The notes under the pieces were generated by a model, which saw only the letters and a program-made list of their open reading frames with translations, ran no database searches and was not told where the DNA came from. Source: Candidatus Pacearchaeota archaeon (lineage in GTDB: Archaea; Nanobdellota; Nanobdellia; Pacearchaeales; GW2011-AR1). From it: a DNA stretch of 11,452 nucleotides. This document shows positions 1-7,559 of the stretch, one piece after another. Location of the stretch: the NCBI GenBank assembly GCA_014728565.1, contig WJLK01000122.1, forward strand, positions 1 through 11,452, written 5' to 3'. Numbering within the stretch: position 1 is the stretch's first letter; each line of letters begins with the position of its first letter. Both the position numbers and the translations under genes were made by a program.

Positions 1-218
1 CAGATAATGTTATCCAAATATTAGGAAAAGACTTCCAGGAAAGAATATCCTCTAAAATAAAAAACCTTCAAGATTTAGAAAAAGATTGGCAAGATATTTA
101 TTTTGATTTGATTGAAAAAGAAGAGGAAATAAAAGACAGGGAAAAGGAATTAAAAAATATGCTGAAAGAATTCATAGAAATATGCAAGAGAAAAAAACAA
201 AATAAAGATAATGACTAA
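1..218 (+). CDS. Partial coiled-coil protein, C-terminal 71 residues
   Basis: The frame beginning at base 3 is open from the window edge to a TAA at 216-218, so the start lies outside the window. The visible part is one long charged helix. It has heptad-like Leu/Ile spacing between acidic and basic residues (for example KIKNLQDLEKDW and EKEEEIKDREKELKNML) and a short basic tail ending KQNKDND. There is no membrane segment and no motif I recognise. The only ATG in this frame is about 60 bases before the stop, and the helix runs straight through it, so it is not a likely start. The TAA overlaps the ATG of the next gene by 8 bp, which points to one transcript and coupled translation. It is clearly helical and probably coiled-coil; its function is unknown. 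Confidence 0.75.
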   Translation, partial: DNVIQILGKDFQERISSKIKNLQDLEKDWQDIYFDLIEKEEEIKDREKELKNMLKEFIEICKRKKQNKDND

Positions 219-534
219 AAAAAAATCAAGAAAAAAAATTAATAAAATAATCCTTATAACAATTATTGTTCTTATTGTTATTTTAGCTACTTTATTAATA
301 TTTCAGTTTGGAATATTTAAATATGTTAAAAACATAACAAAAGAACCAAGATTATTTGTAATTAGAGATGAATGTTCATTAATACTTGGCAATATATTAC
401 ATCAGATAAAATCGAATGGTGAGTGTAAAATATTTTGCAGAAATAACTGCAATCTAAGAGAGATGAACTATCATAATTCTGAGTTCATAGAAAAAGAAGG
501 TTCTTGTCATATTTGCAATTGCTATTGCAAATAA
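211..534 (+). CDS. Small single-pass membrane protein with an eight-cysteine C-terminal domain
   Basis: I do not recognise a named family. This 107-residue protein has a basic N-terminus (residues 2-12, mostly Lys/Arg) and one strongly hydrophobic helix at about 13-35. A 70-residue tail follows. The positive-inside rule places the tail outside the cell. The tail holds all eight cysteines: C55, C72, C76, C80, C99, C102, C104 and C106, giving C-x3-C-x3-C and C-x2-C-x-C-x-C. Such spacing fits a disulfide-knotted domain, or a metal or Fe-S site if the tail were cytoplasmic. The protein ends one residue after the last Cys. The ATG at 211 lies inside the last codons of the upstream gene and has no strong Shine-Dalgarno sequence, so translation is probably coupled. 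Being a real gene is likely; its role is unknown. Confidence 0.72.
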   Translation: MTKKKSRKKINKIILITIIVLIVILATLLIFQFGIFKYVKNITKEPRLFVIRDECSLILGNILHQIKSNGECKIFCRNNCNLREMNYHNSEFIEKEGSCHICNCYCK

Positions 535-544
535 AAGATTTAAA

Positions 545-1201
545 ATGAAAAGTATAGACGAAATAGAAAATTCCTATAAAAAAACTATAGAAAATTTAGA
601 TAAAGAATTTCTTGAGAGAATAAAAACAGAAAACAAAAGAGAACTTGAAAATTATTACAAAAAAAAATTAAATGAAGCTAAAACTGAATATGAAGAGGAA
701 TATAAAAAATTCCTTGAAAAAAAGAAGAAACCAGAAAAAGAGAAAAAGAGAAAAAGAAAGGGGAAAAAATCTAAACTTGAAATAAAATCATTAAAATTAA
801 AAATTTCAAGAAAAGAAAGGATAAGATTAAAATGGGATTTACTTAAATTCAGACTAAAAATCAAAATAAAAGACCTAGAACACAAACTAATACCTGATTT
901 TTTAATAACAATTTATATAAAAAATAAATTAATGGCAAAAAGATTATGGAACTCCTTTAAAAGATTTATATCAAAAACAATTGAAAATTTTAAAGATAGC
1001 TTCAAACTTCTGCTTAAGTCATTAAAAACAATCTCAATAAAAACATTTTTATTCTCTAAAAAAATAATAAAAAATTTAATTAAAAAAACATCAGGTATTT
1101 TCAAGAAAAAAAAGAAACAAGAAAAACATACAGGAAATGAAGAAAGAGAGGATGTTAAAATCGCAGAAAAAATACTTGCTGAAAAGAAAAAATCAGGTTA
1201 A
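545..1201 (+). CDS. Lysine-rich helical protein of unknown function
   Basis: This 218-residue protein has no cysteine and about 60 lysines by my count. Residues 1-62 form a charged, probably coiled-coil helix. Residues 58-76 are an almost pure Lys/Arg/Glu block. Residues 80-190 alternate Lys with Ile, Leu and Phe, as expected of amphipathic helices lying on a membrane or gripping nucleic acid. A second Lys run at 187-192 precedes a mixed-charge tail. No segment is long or hydrophobic enough for a confident transmembrane helix. The gene starts 10 bp after the Cys-rich gene without a convincing ribosome site, consistent with an operon. Its last 9 bp overlap the end of the convergent giant gene. 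High Lys partly reflects the A-rich base composition. Function unknown; membrane or nucleic-acid binding is only inference. Confidence 0.72.
   Translation: MKSIDEIENSYKKTIENLDKEFLERIKTENKRELENYYKKKLNEAKTEYEEEYKKFLEKKKKPEKEKKRKRKGKKSKLEIKSLKLKISRKERIRLKWDLLKFRLKIKIKDLEHKLIPDFLITIYIKNKLMAKRLWNSFKRFISKTIENFKDSFKLLLKSLKTISIKTFLFSKKIIKNLIKKTSGIFKKKKKQEKHTGNEEREDVKIAEKILAEKKKSG
1182..1192 (-). terminator. T-tract terminator after the giant surface-protein gene
   Basis: Directly after the TGA of the giant gene the minus strand reads TTTTTTCTTTTC. Archaeal RNA polymerase commonly terminates at such T-runs without a hairpin. The tract lies inside the last codons of the convergent plus-strand gene. 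It is predicted from base composition only. Confidence 0.45.
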
Positions 1202-4200
1202 ATCATAATAAAAATAAACATCACTTGTATCTGTTGTATTGTACTCTCTCAATCTAACTGGAATTTTAATCTCATAATCATAAACTCCATATTTTCCCTG
1301 CAGACTCTTATTTAAAACTGCAATAAAAACTAGATCCTCTCTGTCATCCTCACTAAACTCACCATCACCAATATCATCGGAACTGTCCCATAAAATACCT
1401 GTTATAAAATTAGAGTTTTCTGTTGAATTTACAGTAGGTATATTTTCAATAAACCTCTGGTGAACAAGAATGTTCTTTTCAACATGATTAGTAAAAACAG
1501 ACGACACTGAATCTTCAAAACCATCCATATTCAGGATATTATCAATATTATCAAAATCATCACTAACACCATCATCACTAGTATTCCTTCCAATAGCATG
1601 TAATGAGGACCAATCAACATTGTTTTCTTTATCAGCTATAAAAACATTTCCCTGAAAATTAGACTCATTAAACCAGAGACTTATGTTAGAAAAAGAACTA
1701 TCAGAAAGAACAGTATCAGCACTTATATTTCCATAGAACTCCTGCCAGGATGTAACATTCAAACTTTTATTTGCCTTATTATTGCTTTCATTATACTCAC
1801 CTACACTATTATTAACATCAACTGAAACAAAAAAATTAAAAGAACCTATTTCTGCATTCCATGTTATATTAACAGATGTATTTGACAATCCTGAAACAGA
1901 AGCTGTCTGATTTCCATTTATCTGCTCACCATCATCATCTGGATCACCATCATAAAAACCAGTTAAAAAATTATTAGCATCTCCACATGCCTCATTATAA
2001 ATCGTGGCATTTATAATAATATCCTGATTTTCAATAGGATTATTACTGCTAAAAATAATTCCTGATGAATAAACAACTAAATCAGGAAACTCTGAATAAA
2101 CCTCTATAGAGCTTGAAGTACTGTTGGCTTTATTATTAAAACTGTCATTTGCAATACACATAAAACTCCATGAACCAACCTCATCCAGGGAAACATCAGA
2201 ATAATAAGTATCTCCTGATAATAACTGAGCATCATAATCATCCTGACCACTTGGTTTTAAAGCTCTTATAATAACTGAACTTATATTAGAGACTTCATCA
2301 ACAACAGTGCAGTTAATTCTTAAAGAACCTGTATTACATCCATAAGAATTATTTATTCCTATTCTCTGGATAACAGGAGAAACTCCATCAATTGTAACAT
2401 TCCACTTTTCAGTAATATTAAATATACTCATATTATTAGTAAGATTAGCATATGCAAAAAAATCATAATTTCCTCTAGAAAAAGTAGCATTTACCCAGAA
2501 AACAACTACCTGGCTCTCATCCTTACTTAAGCTTAAATTATAAGGATTACTAACATTAGTATAAAAAGGTTCTGCACCAATTGTGGTGTTTACAATATTT
2601 TTTTCAGGAGCATAATCCTCCTCATCCTGCCATGCTCCATGACTAGGCTCAGGACTAGCTCTTTTTCTTACCCTTAAATTATCTATTTTTCCTCCCCCAT
2701 CCTGATAAGCAAAAGCACCCACACTTCCACTAGAATATTCAGAATCAGAAAACTGAACACTCTCCACAGAACTTCCAGTAAAACTATTTTCATAAACTAT
2801 TCCATAGAAATTACTGCTGTCAGCATAAGCTCTGAAAAAAACCCAGTTATCTGTTCCCACAGAGTAACTACCAGTCACAGCACTTCCATAACCAGTATCT
2901 TTTCTCAAGCTTGGAGTGCTTCCTCCATCCCTATCATCAATAATCATCTGATAACCATCCTCTCCTGTATTCTGACCAACAAAATGAATACCCACTGGAA
3001 TTGTATCGGAAGTCAGATATTTAACCTGTGCTTCATAAAAATATCCCTGCCTTGAAAAATCGCTGCTAGAGTCATAAACAACAGCATAATCAGTATCTCC
3101 ATCAACATCTGCCTGATAAGAACCAGTAACTCCTCCTGCCTCCCTAGTTATACTTCCTGTTCCAGAAGTAAGTTTATTTCCTGTTTCAAAACCCTCAAAA
3201 TACAGGAATGTATCACTTCCATTGGAAGTTGTACTTGCACTTGGATTACCATAATAAACAAAAATATCTTTTGAACCAGGACTTGCAGGTATACTATCTA
3301 TCTCAACCCAGAAACTTGCATTTTCTCCTGAATTATATTCCTCTAAAAAATAATCTAGCTCAGTTACTCCATCATCTGAAGTAAATCTTATATCTCCAAA
3401 ATCTGACTTGCACTTTCCATTACAATAAATATTTTCTCCACTATCTGCTCCTGTTCCATTATGAACAATGAAATGGATTACATAGTTCGTCTGAGCTCCA
3501 GCACTGCTTCCCTCTATTGTATGATTTTTTCTATACTCCCACTCATCATCCAACCAGTTTTCAGGATCTAGAGTAATATTAATATTTCCGCAATCTGATT
3601 TCAGACAACTAATATTCAGACTAACATTAAACCAGTCATAATGACCAACAGTTATATTGTTTACTGGATAAAGAACATCAATATTTATCTGAGGAAAAGA
3701 AACCTCAAAAACAACCTGCTCAGTATTATTAATATTTCCAAAACTGTCATTACACCAGAAATCAGCTGTAAAACTTCCCTCATTCATTGAACTATTTGTA
3801 TAATTAAAATAACTGTCATTAAATTCAGTCATTGTATAGTTATTCTGGAAATTATTAAAACTAAAAACACAAAAATCCAGATTTTCATGACCACTAATAT
3901 TAAAATCCATTGTATAAGGATTATAACTCTGATTTAAAGGACTTACAATATCTAATAAAGGAGGTGTTGTATCAATATTAAAAATTACATCTTCATACCC
4001 TATATTTCCAGAACTGTCATTTGCATAAATTATCCACTTATTGCTGCCTTCACTTGAATTCATTCCAGTTATATTCTGATTACATTCAACAGTATTATTT
4101 GTCTTACCAGAATTATTTGTCCACCAGCAGCTGTCAAGATCATCATCACTAGCTGAAAAATTCATAACATCAACATTATAATTATAAGTCTTGTTTTTAG

Positions 4201-7200
4201 GAAAATAAATAAAAATCTCAGGAATATTTGTATCAACATGAAAATAAATAACATCACTCCCTGTATTACCAAAACTGTCATTTGCATAAATTATCCACTC
4301 ATGATCTCCATCTGATGCAAAAATATCAGTTATATTCTGGCCACAGGTCACAGTATTGTTTGTCTTACCAGAATTATTTGTCCACCAGCAGCTTTCAAGA
4401 TTACTATCAGATACAGTATAATTCATCTCACTCATATTATATCCATAAGTCCTGTTTTTAGGAAATATAATATTTAAAACAGGCTCATCAGAATCTAAAT
4501 TTATCTTTCTAGTAGGTGTAAAATTAAAATTACCTGCACCATCCATAACAGTAACATTATAATAATAACTTCCATCATCTAAATCAGTCCAGTTTATTGT
4601 TCTCTGGTTATTATAGAAAATACTTTCATTTAATAAAGAATGACTCTCATCATAAAGTCTGAAACTAATATTAGCTTCATTATCTTCCTCTACTGTAATA
4701 TTTACATAAATCCAGTTATTAGTAACATTTGCATGATTGTTTTCGGTATTTTCTCCATATTCAATTAAAGGATATGTCCTGTCAATTAAAAAAACAATTT
4801 CCTCAGTATTATTAATATTTCCTGCACTGTCATTACACCAGAAATCAGCTGTAAAACTTCCCTCATTCATTGAACTATTTGTATAATTAAAATAACTGTC
4901 ATTAAATTCAGTCATTGTATAGTTATTCTGGAAATTATTAAAACTAAAAACACAATTACTTAGGTTTTCATGACCACTAATATTAAAGTCCATAGAGGTT
5001 AAATTATAGCTTTTATTAAGGGGACTTACAATAGTTAGCAAAGGATTTATTTTATCAATAGTAAAAATAACTAAATCAAAATCCTCATTACCATCAGTAT
5101 CATTAATATAGACTCTCCATTCATTACTCCCCTCACTTGAATTCATTCCTGTTAAATTCTCACCACATGTTATAGTATGATTTGTCTTACCAGAATTATT
5201 TGTCCACCAGCATTTATCCAAGGCAGTTTCATTTGTTATTGTATAATTTAATTCAGTAATATTATAATTATAACTTCTCTCTTCTGGATAAACAATATCA
5301 ACTGTTAAAAAAACCTGCTCCTGCTCACCTCCATAAGTATAAAAACTAGAAGGATCATACATGTTCTGATAAGAAGCATTTATCCAAGCACCGGACCTAG
5401 GAGTATTTGAAATCCTTATCTCATCCATTAAACCATTCCAGTTACCATAGTCAGCAATTCTTCCAAAATACAAATCATCATCACCAGCTACTAAAGAACC
5501 TGTGATATCTTGCTTGCTATGATAAGCTCCATCTACATAAACTGAAAAATTAGAATCCTCTATTAAAACATAATCTAAATGAAACCACTCTGATTGAGAC
5601 AAACCAGAAATATCCAAATCTGTCTCAGAACCAGAAGTATCATAATCAGCATTCATCTGCCCATTTTCTTTAGTGAAAATCCAGTACTGCCTGTTACTAT
5701 TATCACCCTTATCAATAACACCCTCATTAGAACCCCATGTATTCAGATTTTTAAGCCATAATGAGATTGTTATTTCCTCTGGATTTAGGCTTGCATGATT
5801 TGAAATCTGAACAACATCTCCAGAAGTTCCTCCAAATTCCAAGGATTTTCCAACCTGTCCTGATCCTCCAAATGTAAGTCCAGAAGAACCACTTCCATTA
5901 TTAATTCCTGTAGAATCCTTAATTGCACCTGTTCCTCCTGTTGTTTCAGAGAGGTGCCATACACCTGCATAGCCATTGCTCCAGACATCGTTAGAATTTT
6001 CCTGATTAGAAACCTCTGAATTATTATAATACATCCAGATTACAGTATCTTCTGAAGAAGATAGATTTGTCTTTATCCAGGCAACTAATTCTCCGTTTGT
6101 AGAATTATAAAACTCAATCTCATGACTTAATTTTGTCCCATTTACATCTGTAAAAACAATATCTCCTGCATCTGACTGAGCATAATCAGATAAATTAGAA
6201 TCTGTTACACTAATCAACAGAGGAAAATTTTCCAGATCCTCTGTTATTTTTGAGGAACTCACTGTTATATTTTTCCTGTATGTCCAGTTAGAATAATTTT
6301 CAGGAAATACTGGGTCAACAATATAATCAAAACTAATATTTCCAATAGCTCTCAAATCAAAAACATCCTGCTCTCCTGTTAGATTAGTTAGATAAACCTT
6401 ATACCAGTTTTCACTACTTATTATTCCAAAATCAGCTACCAAAACATCAGAATCTTTTTCATAAACCTTTACTCTTCCATTATTAGCTTTAGCATAAATT
6501 GTTATATCATTATTATTTGTAAGTTCTTCCTCAAATACAACTCTTACATAATGATCCTCAGGAATTTCCTTCCATATCTCATCCTTCTTCTTAACCTCGT
6601 TATAAACATTCTCAATAAAATTCCTATTAGAATCCAGATGTTCTGCTTTTGTTATTATGATTATCTCAAAAGTCTGTTCAGAAAGATGAGGAACTATCCA
6701 CTGAATTTTATCAATAAAACCATTTTTATTTTCATCAAAAACCTCAAAATTCAGATATCTGTCTTCCTCCTTCCAGTAAATTTTTATTAAATTTTTTTCA
6801 TCTAACTTCAAAATTTCTTCAACAGAAGTGTAAGCTAAAACATCCTTGTAATGCAAATCAGGAGGAGAAGAAACCTTTACTTCCTTTTTATTATTAGAAA
6901 TTATTTTTTCCTCTTTTTTCGGAGCTTCTGTAAAATACTCTTTTTCAGTGTTATTTATTTTTTGAATCCATTTAACAGGTTTATTTATCTCAGCTTTTCC
7001 CTGTACAATGTTTTCTTGCTGATTTTGTTGTTTTTCAGAAACAACAAAATCAAAAATAACAGTCTTACCTCTATTCCTATTTTCCAATTCAACTATATAC
7101 TCTCCGATTTCTTCAGGCTCAAATACAAAAAAATCCTGTCCACCTAATCTTAAAAAAGAAGTACTGGGAGTTATAATCTTCATTTCATAACTTCCAAACT

Positions 7201-7357
7201 CAGAAAGATCAAATTTTATTTTTTCTCCTAAAACATAATTATTTTTTTCTATTATATCTGCATCTGTATATCCTATAAATAACAAAAAAATAAAAACAGC
7301 TAATAAAATAACAAAAATACCTGATGCACCAATTTTAGCCATGCTTTTTTTATTCAT
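1193..7357 (-). CDS. Giant modular surface protein (DUF2341, concanavalin-like, Ig-like and CARDB domains)
   Basis: This 2054-residue secreted protein is probably an adhesin or cell-envelope component. Residues 13-29 are a hydrophobic signal or anchor, and no C-terminal membrane helix is visible. Residues 160-348 hold a module with a Ca-type loop (D208, N210, N212, D216) and the stretch VPHLSEQTFEI. The first DUF2341 domain (about 357-445) leads into a LamG/concanavalin-like domain (about 462-675). Six Ig-like repeats follow (about 684-1219), several with CWWTNNSGKTN or WCNDS. A second DUF2341 (about 1272-1378) leads into another jelly-roll domain (about 1386-1566, ending NLRVRKRASPEP). A further Ig-like domain (about 1660-1755) and a CARDB domain (1758-1868, PDLVV to EYNESNN) come next. 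The acidic C-terminal module (about 1871-2054) contains TGILWDSSDD. I count about 97 N-glycosylation sequons. The ATG at 7357 lies within the AbrB-like gene's end and follows AAAGAGG; a second Met at residue 6 is an alternative start. Ligand and anchoring mode are unknown. Confidence 0.93.
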   Translation of the reverse strand: MNKKSMAKIGASGIFVILLAVFIFLLFIGYTDADIIEKNNYVLGEKIKFDLSEFGSYEMKIITPSTSFLRLGGQDFFVFEPEEIGEYIVELENRNRGKTVIFDFVVSEKQQNQQENIVQGKAEINKPVKWIQKINNTEKEYFTEAPKKEEKIISNNKKEVKVSSPPDLHYKDVLAYTSVEEILKLDEKNLIKIYWKEEDRYLNFEVFDENKNGFIDKIQWIVPHLSEQTFEIIIITKAEHLDSNRNFIENVYNEVKKKDEIWKEIPEDHYVRVVFEEELTNNNDITIYAKANNGRVKVYEKDSDVLVADFGIISSENWYKVYLTNLTGEQDVFDLRAIGNISFDYIVDPVFPENYSNWTYRKNITVSSSKITEDLENFPLLISVTDSNLSDYAQSDAGDIVFTDVNGTKLSHEIEFYNSTNGELVAWIKTNLSSSEDTVIWMYYNNSEVSNQENSNDVWSNGYAGVWHLSETTGGTGAIKDSTGINNGSGSSGLTFGGSGQVGKSLEFGGTSGDVVQISNHASLNPEEITISLWLKNLNTWGSNEGVIDKGDNSNRQYWIFTKENGQMNADYDTSGSETDLDISGLSQSEWFHLDYVLIEDSNFSVYVDGAYHSKQDITGSLVAGDDDLYFGRIADYGNWNGLMDEIRISNTPRSGAWINASYQNMYDPSSFYTYGGEQEQVFLTVDIVYPEERSYNYNITELNYTITNETALDKCWWTNNSGKTNHTITCGENLTGMNSSEGSNEWRVYINDTDGNEDFDLVIFTIDKINPLLTIVSPLNKSYNLTSMDFNISGHENLSNCVFSFNNFQNNYTMTEFNDSYFNYTNSSMNEGSFTADFWCNDSAGNINNTEEIVFLIDRTYPLIEYGENTENNHANVTNNWIYVNITVEEDNEANISFRLYDESHSLLNESIFYNNQRTINWTDLDDGSYYYNVTVMDGAGNFNFTPTRKINLDSDEPVLNIIFPKNRTYGYNMSEMNYTVSDSNLESCWWTNNSGKTNNTVTCGQNITDIFASDGDHEWIIYANDSFGNTGSDVIYFHVDTNIPEIFIYFPKNKTYNYNVDVMNFSASDDDLDSCWWTNNSGKTNNTVECNQNITGMNSSEGSNKWIIYANDSSGNIGYEDVIFNIDTTPPLLDIVSPLNQSYNPYTMDFNISGHENLDFCVFSFNNFQNNYTMTEFNDSYFNYTNSSMNEGSFTADFWCNDSFGNINNTEQVVFEVSFPQINIDVLYPVNNITVGHYDWFNVSLNISCLKSDCGNINITLDPENWLDDEWEYRKNHTIEGSSAGAQTNYVIHFIVHNGTGADSGENIYCNGKCKSDFGDIRFTSDDGVTELDYFLEEYNSGENASFWVEIDSIPASPGSKDIFVYYGNPSASTTSNGSDTFLYFEGFETGNKLTSGTGSITREAGGVTGSYQADVDGDTDYAVVYDSSSDFSRQGYFYEAQVKYLTSDTIPVGIHFVGQNTGEDGYQMIIDDRDGGSTPSLRKDTGYGSAVTGSYSVGTDNWVFFRAYADSSNFYGIVYENSFTGSSVESVQFSDSEYSSGSVGAFAYQDGGGKIDNLRVRKRASPEPSHGAWQDEEDYAPEKNIVNTTIGAEPFYTNVSNPYNLSLSKDESQVVVFWVNATFSRGNYDFFAYANLTNNMSIFNITEKWNVTIDGVSPVIQRIGINNSYGCNTGSLRINCTVVDEVSNISSVIIRALKPSGQDDYDAQLLSGDTYYSDVSLDEVGSWSFMCIANDSFNNKANSTSSSIEVYSEFPDLVVYSSGIIFSSNNPIENQDIIINATIYNEACGDANNFLTGFYDGDPDDDGEQINGNQTASVSGLSNTSVNITWNAEIGSFNFFVSVDVNNSVGEYNESNNKANKSLNVTSWQEFYGNISADTVLSDSSFSNISLWFNESNFQGNVFIADKENNVDWSSLHAIGRNTSDDGVSDDFDNIDNILNMDGFEDSVSSVFTNHVEKNILVHQRFIENIPTVNSTENSNFITGILWDSSDDIGDGEFSEDDREDLVFIAVLNKSLQGKYGVYDYEIKIPVRLREYNTTDTSDVYFYYDLT
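3719..3911 (-). repeat. Copy A of a near-identical long direct repeat (Ig repeat 6)
   Basis: Bases 3743-3872 match 4826-4955 without a difference over 130 positions, by direct base-by-base reading. The flanking 3719-3739 also matches 4802-4822, separated from the core by three mismatches. A 23-base match (TTTTCATGACCACTAATATT and three more bases) lies just beyond the core. The offset is 1083 bp, a multiple of three, so the reading frame is kept. Confidence 0.95.
4802..4994 (-). repeat. Copy B of a near-identical long direct repeat (Ig repeat 2)
   Basis: This is the partner of the repeat at 3719-3911, encoding residues of about 789-852 of the giant protein. Synonymous positions are conserved throughout the 130-base core. 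That implies recent duplication or ongoing homogenisation rather than protein-level selection alone. Confidence 0.95.
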
Positions 7358-7544
7358 TTTCCTCTTTTTTCAATCTTACTCCTTTTTTCTTTTCCTCTTC
7401 AACAATCACTCTTCTTTCCTCAGGATCAAACTTAATTACAATTCTTCCTCCTGATTTTAAATTAAGAGTATCCATAATAGCTTTAGGAATCTTAACTCTA
7501 TCTCCTGTCTGTATCTTTCCTCCTTTAAATACAACCTCAGCCAT
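7350..7544 (-). CDS. AbrB/SpoVT-fold (MazE-like) DNA-binding protein
   Basis: This 64-residue protein is almost entirely one SpoVT-AbrB swapped-hairpin domain. Residues 6-50 show the family pattern: GGKIQTGDRVKIPKAIMDTL, then LKSGGRIVIKFDPEERRVIVEE. A Lys/Glu tail follows (51-64). Members form intertwined beta-barrel dimers that bind AT-rich palindromes, often in their own promoters. The ATG at 7544 is preceded by AGAGGT six bases upstream, a good ribosome site. The last 8 bp overlap the start of the giant surface gene, and its GAGGAA near the stop supplies that gene's ribosome site, so both are made from one message. No toxin gene follows, which argues against an antitoxin role. I infer an autoregulator that also sets surface-protein expression. 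The fold is secure; the target is not. Confidence 0.88.
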   Translation of the reverse strand: MAEVVFKGGKIQTGDRVKIPKAIMDTLNLKSGGRIVIKFDPEERRVIVEEEKKKGVRLKKEENE

Positions 7545-7550
7545 TTACTA

Positions 7551-7556
7551 ACCTCT
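7551..7556 (-). promoter_or_regulatory. Ribosome binding site of the AbrB-like gene
   Basis: The minus strand reads AGAGGT six bases before the ATG at 7544. It is one of the clearer Shine-Dalgarno-like sites in the window and supports this start. Confidence 0.6.
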
Positions 7557-7559
7557 TTT

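Larger units (their letters stand above)
3701..5308 (-). repeat. Array of six Ig-like repeats inside the giant gene
   Basis: The repeats cover residues of about 684-1219, each about 85-95 residues long. Repeats 1, 4 and 5 share a CWWTNNSGKTN core (C716, C990, C1077), a second Cys, and mostly W-x2-Y-x-N-D before a closing Asp. Repeats 2 and 6 share a different core, CVFSFNNFQNNYT (C802, C1163), ending WCNDS. Repeat 3 has neither core nor cysteines. Repeats 4 and 5 are offset by 261 bp. Repeats 1-2 and 5-6 are each offset by exactly 1083 bp, so a two-domain unit appears to have been copied. The Cys pairs probably form disulfides. Confidence 0.85.

Noticed and set aside
655..1104. Two minus-strand open frames opposite the lysine-rich gene (655-885 and 913-1104)
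   Set aside because: They are Phe/Leu/Ser-rich mirror images of AAA/AAG-rich coding sequence, with no ribosome site and no domain. The plus-strand gene explains the region.
3701..5308. Repeated units as a possible CRISPR or DNA-level repeat array
   Set aside because: Unit spacing is irregular at the DNA level (261 and 1083 bp), the units stay in frame, and they translate to Ig-like domains with conserved Cys and Trp.
5785..7147. Open frames overlapping the giant gene (5785-5988 minus; 6551-6790 and 6851-7147 plus)
   Set aside because: All lie inside the continuous 2054-residue frame, which has clear domains there. The plus-strand ones are hydrophobic antisense translations of A-rich codons.
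7268..7357. Pilin or archaellin-type (class III) signal at the giant protein's N-terminus
   Set aside because: KIGASGIFVILL faintly resembles one, but the expected charged-Gly cleavage pattern and the Glu after it are missing. An ordinary signal or anchor helix is simpler.
7350..7544. AbrB-like protein as the antitoxin of a toxin-antitoxin pair
   Set aside because: The next gene is a giant surface protein, not a PIN, MazF or similar toxin, and the upstream neighbour is a SpoIIM-family membrane protein.
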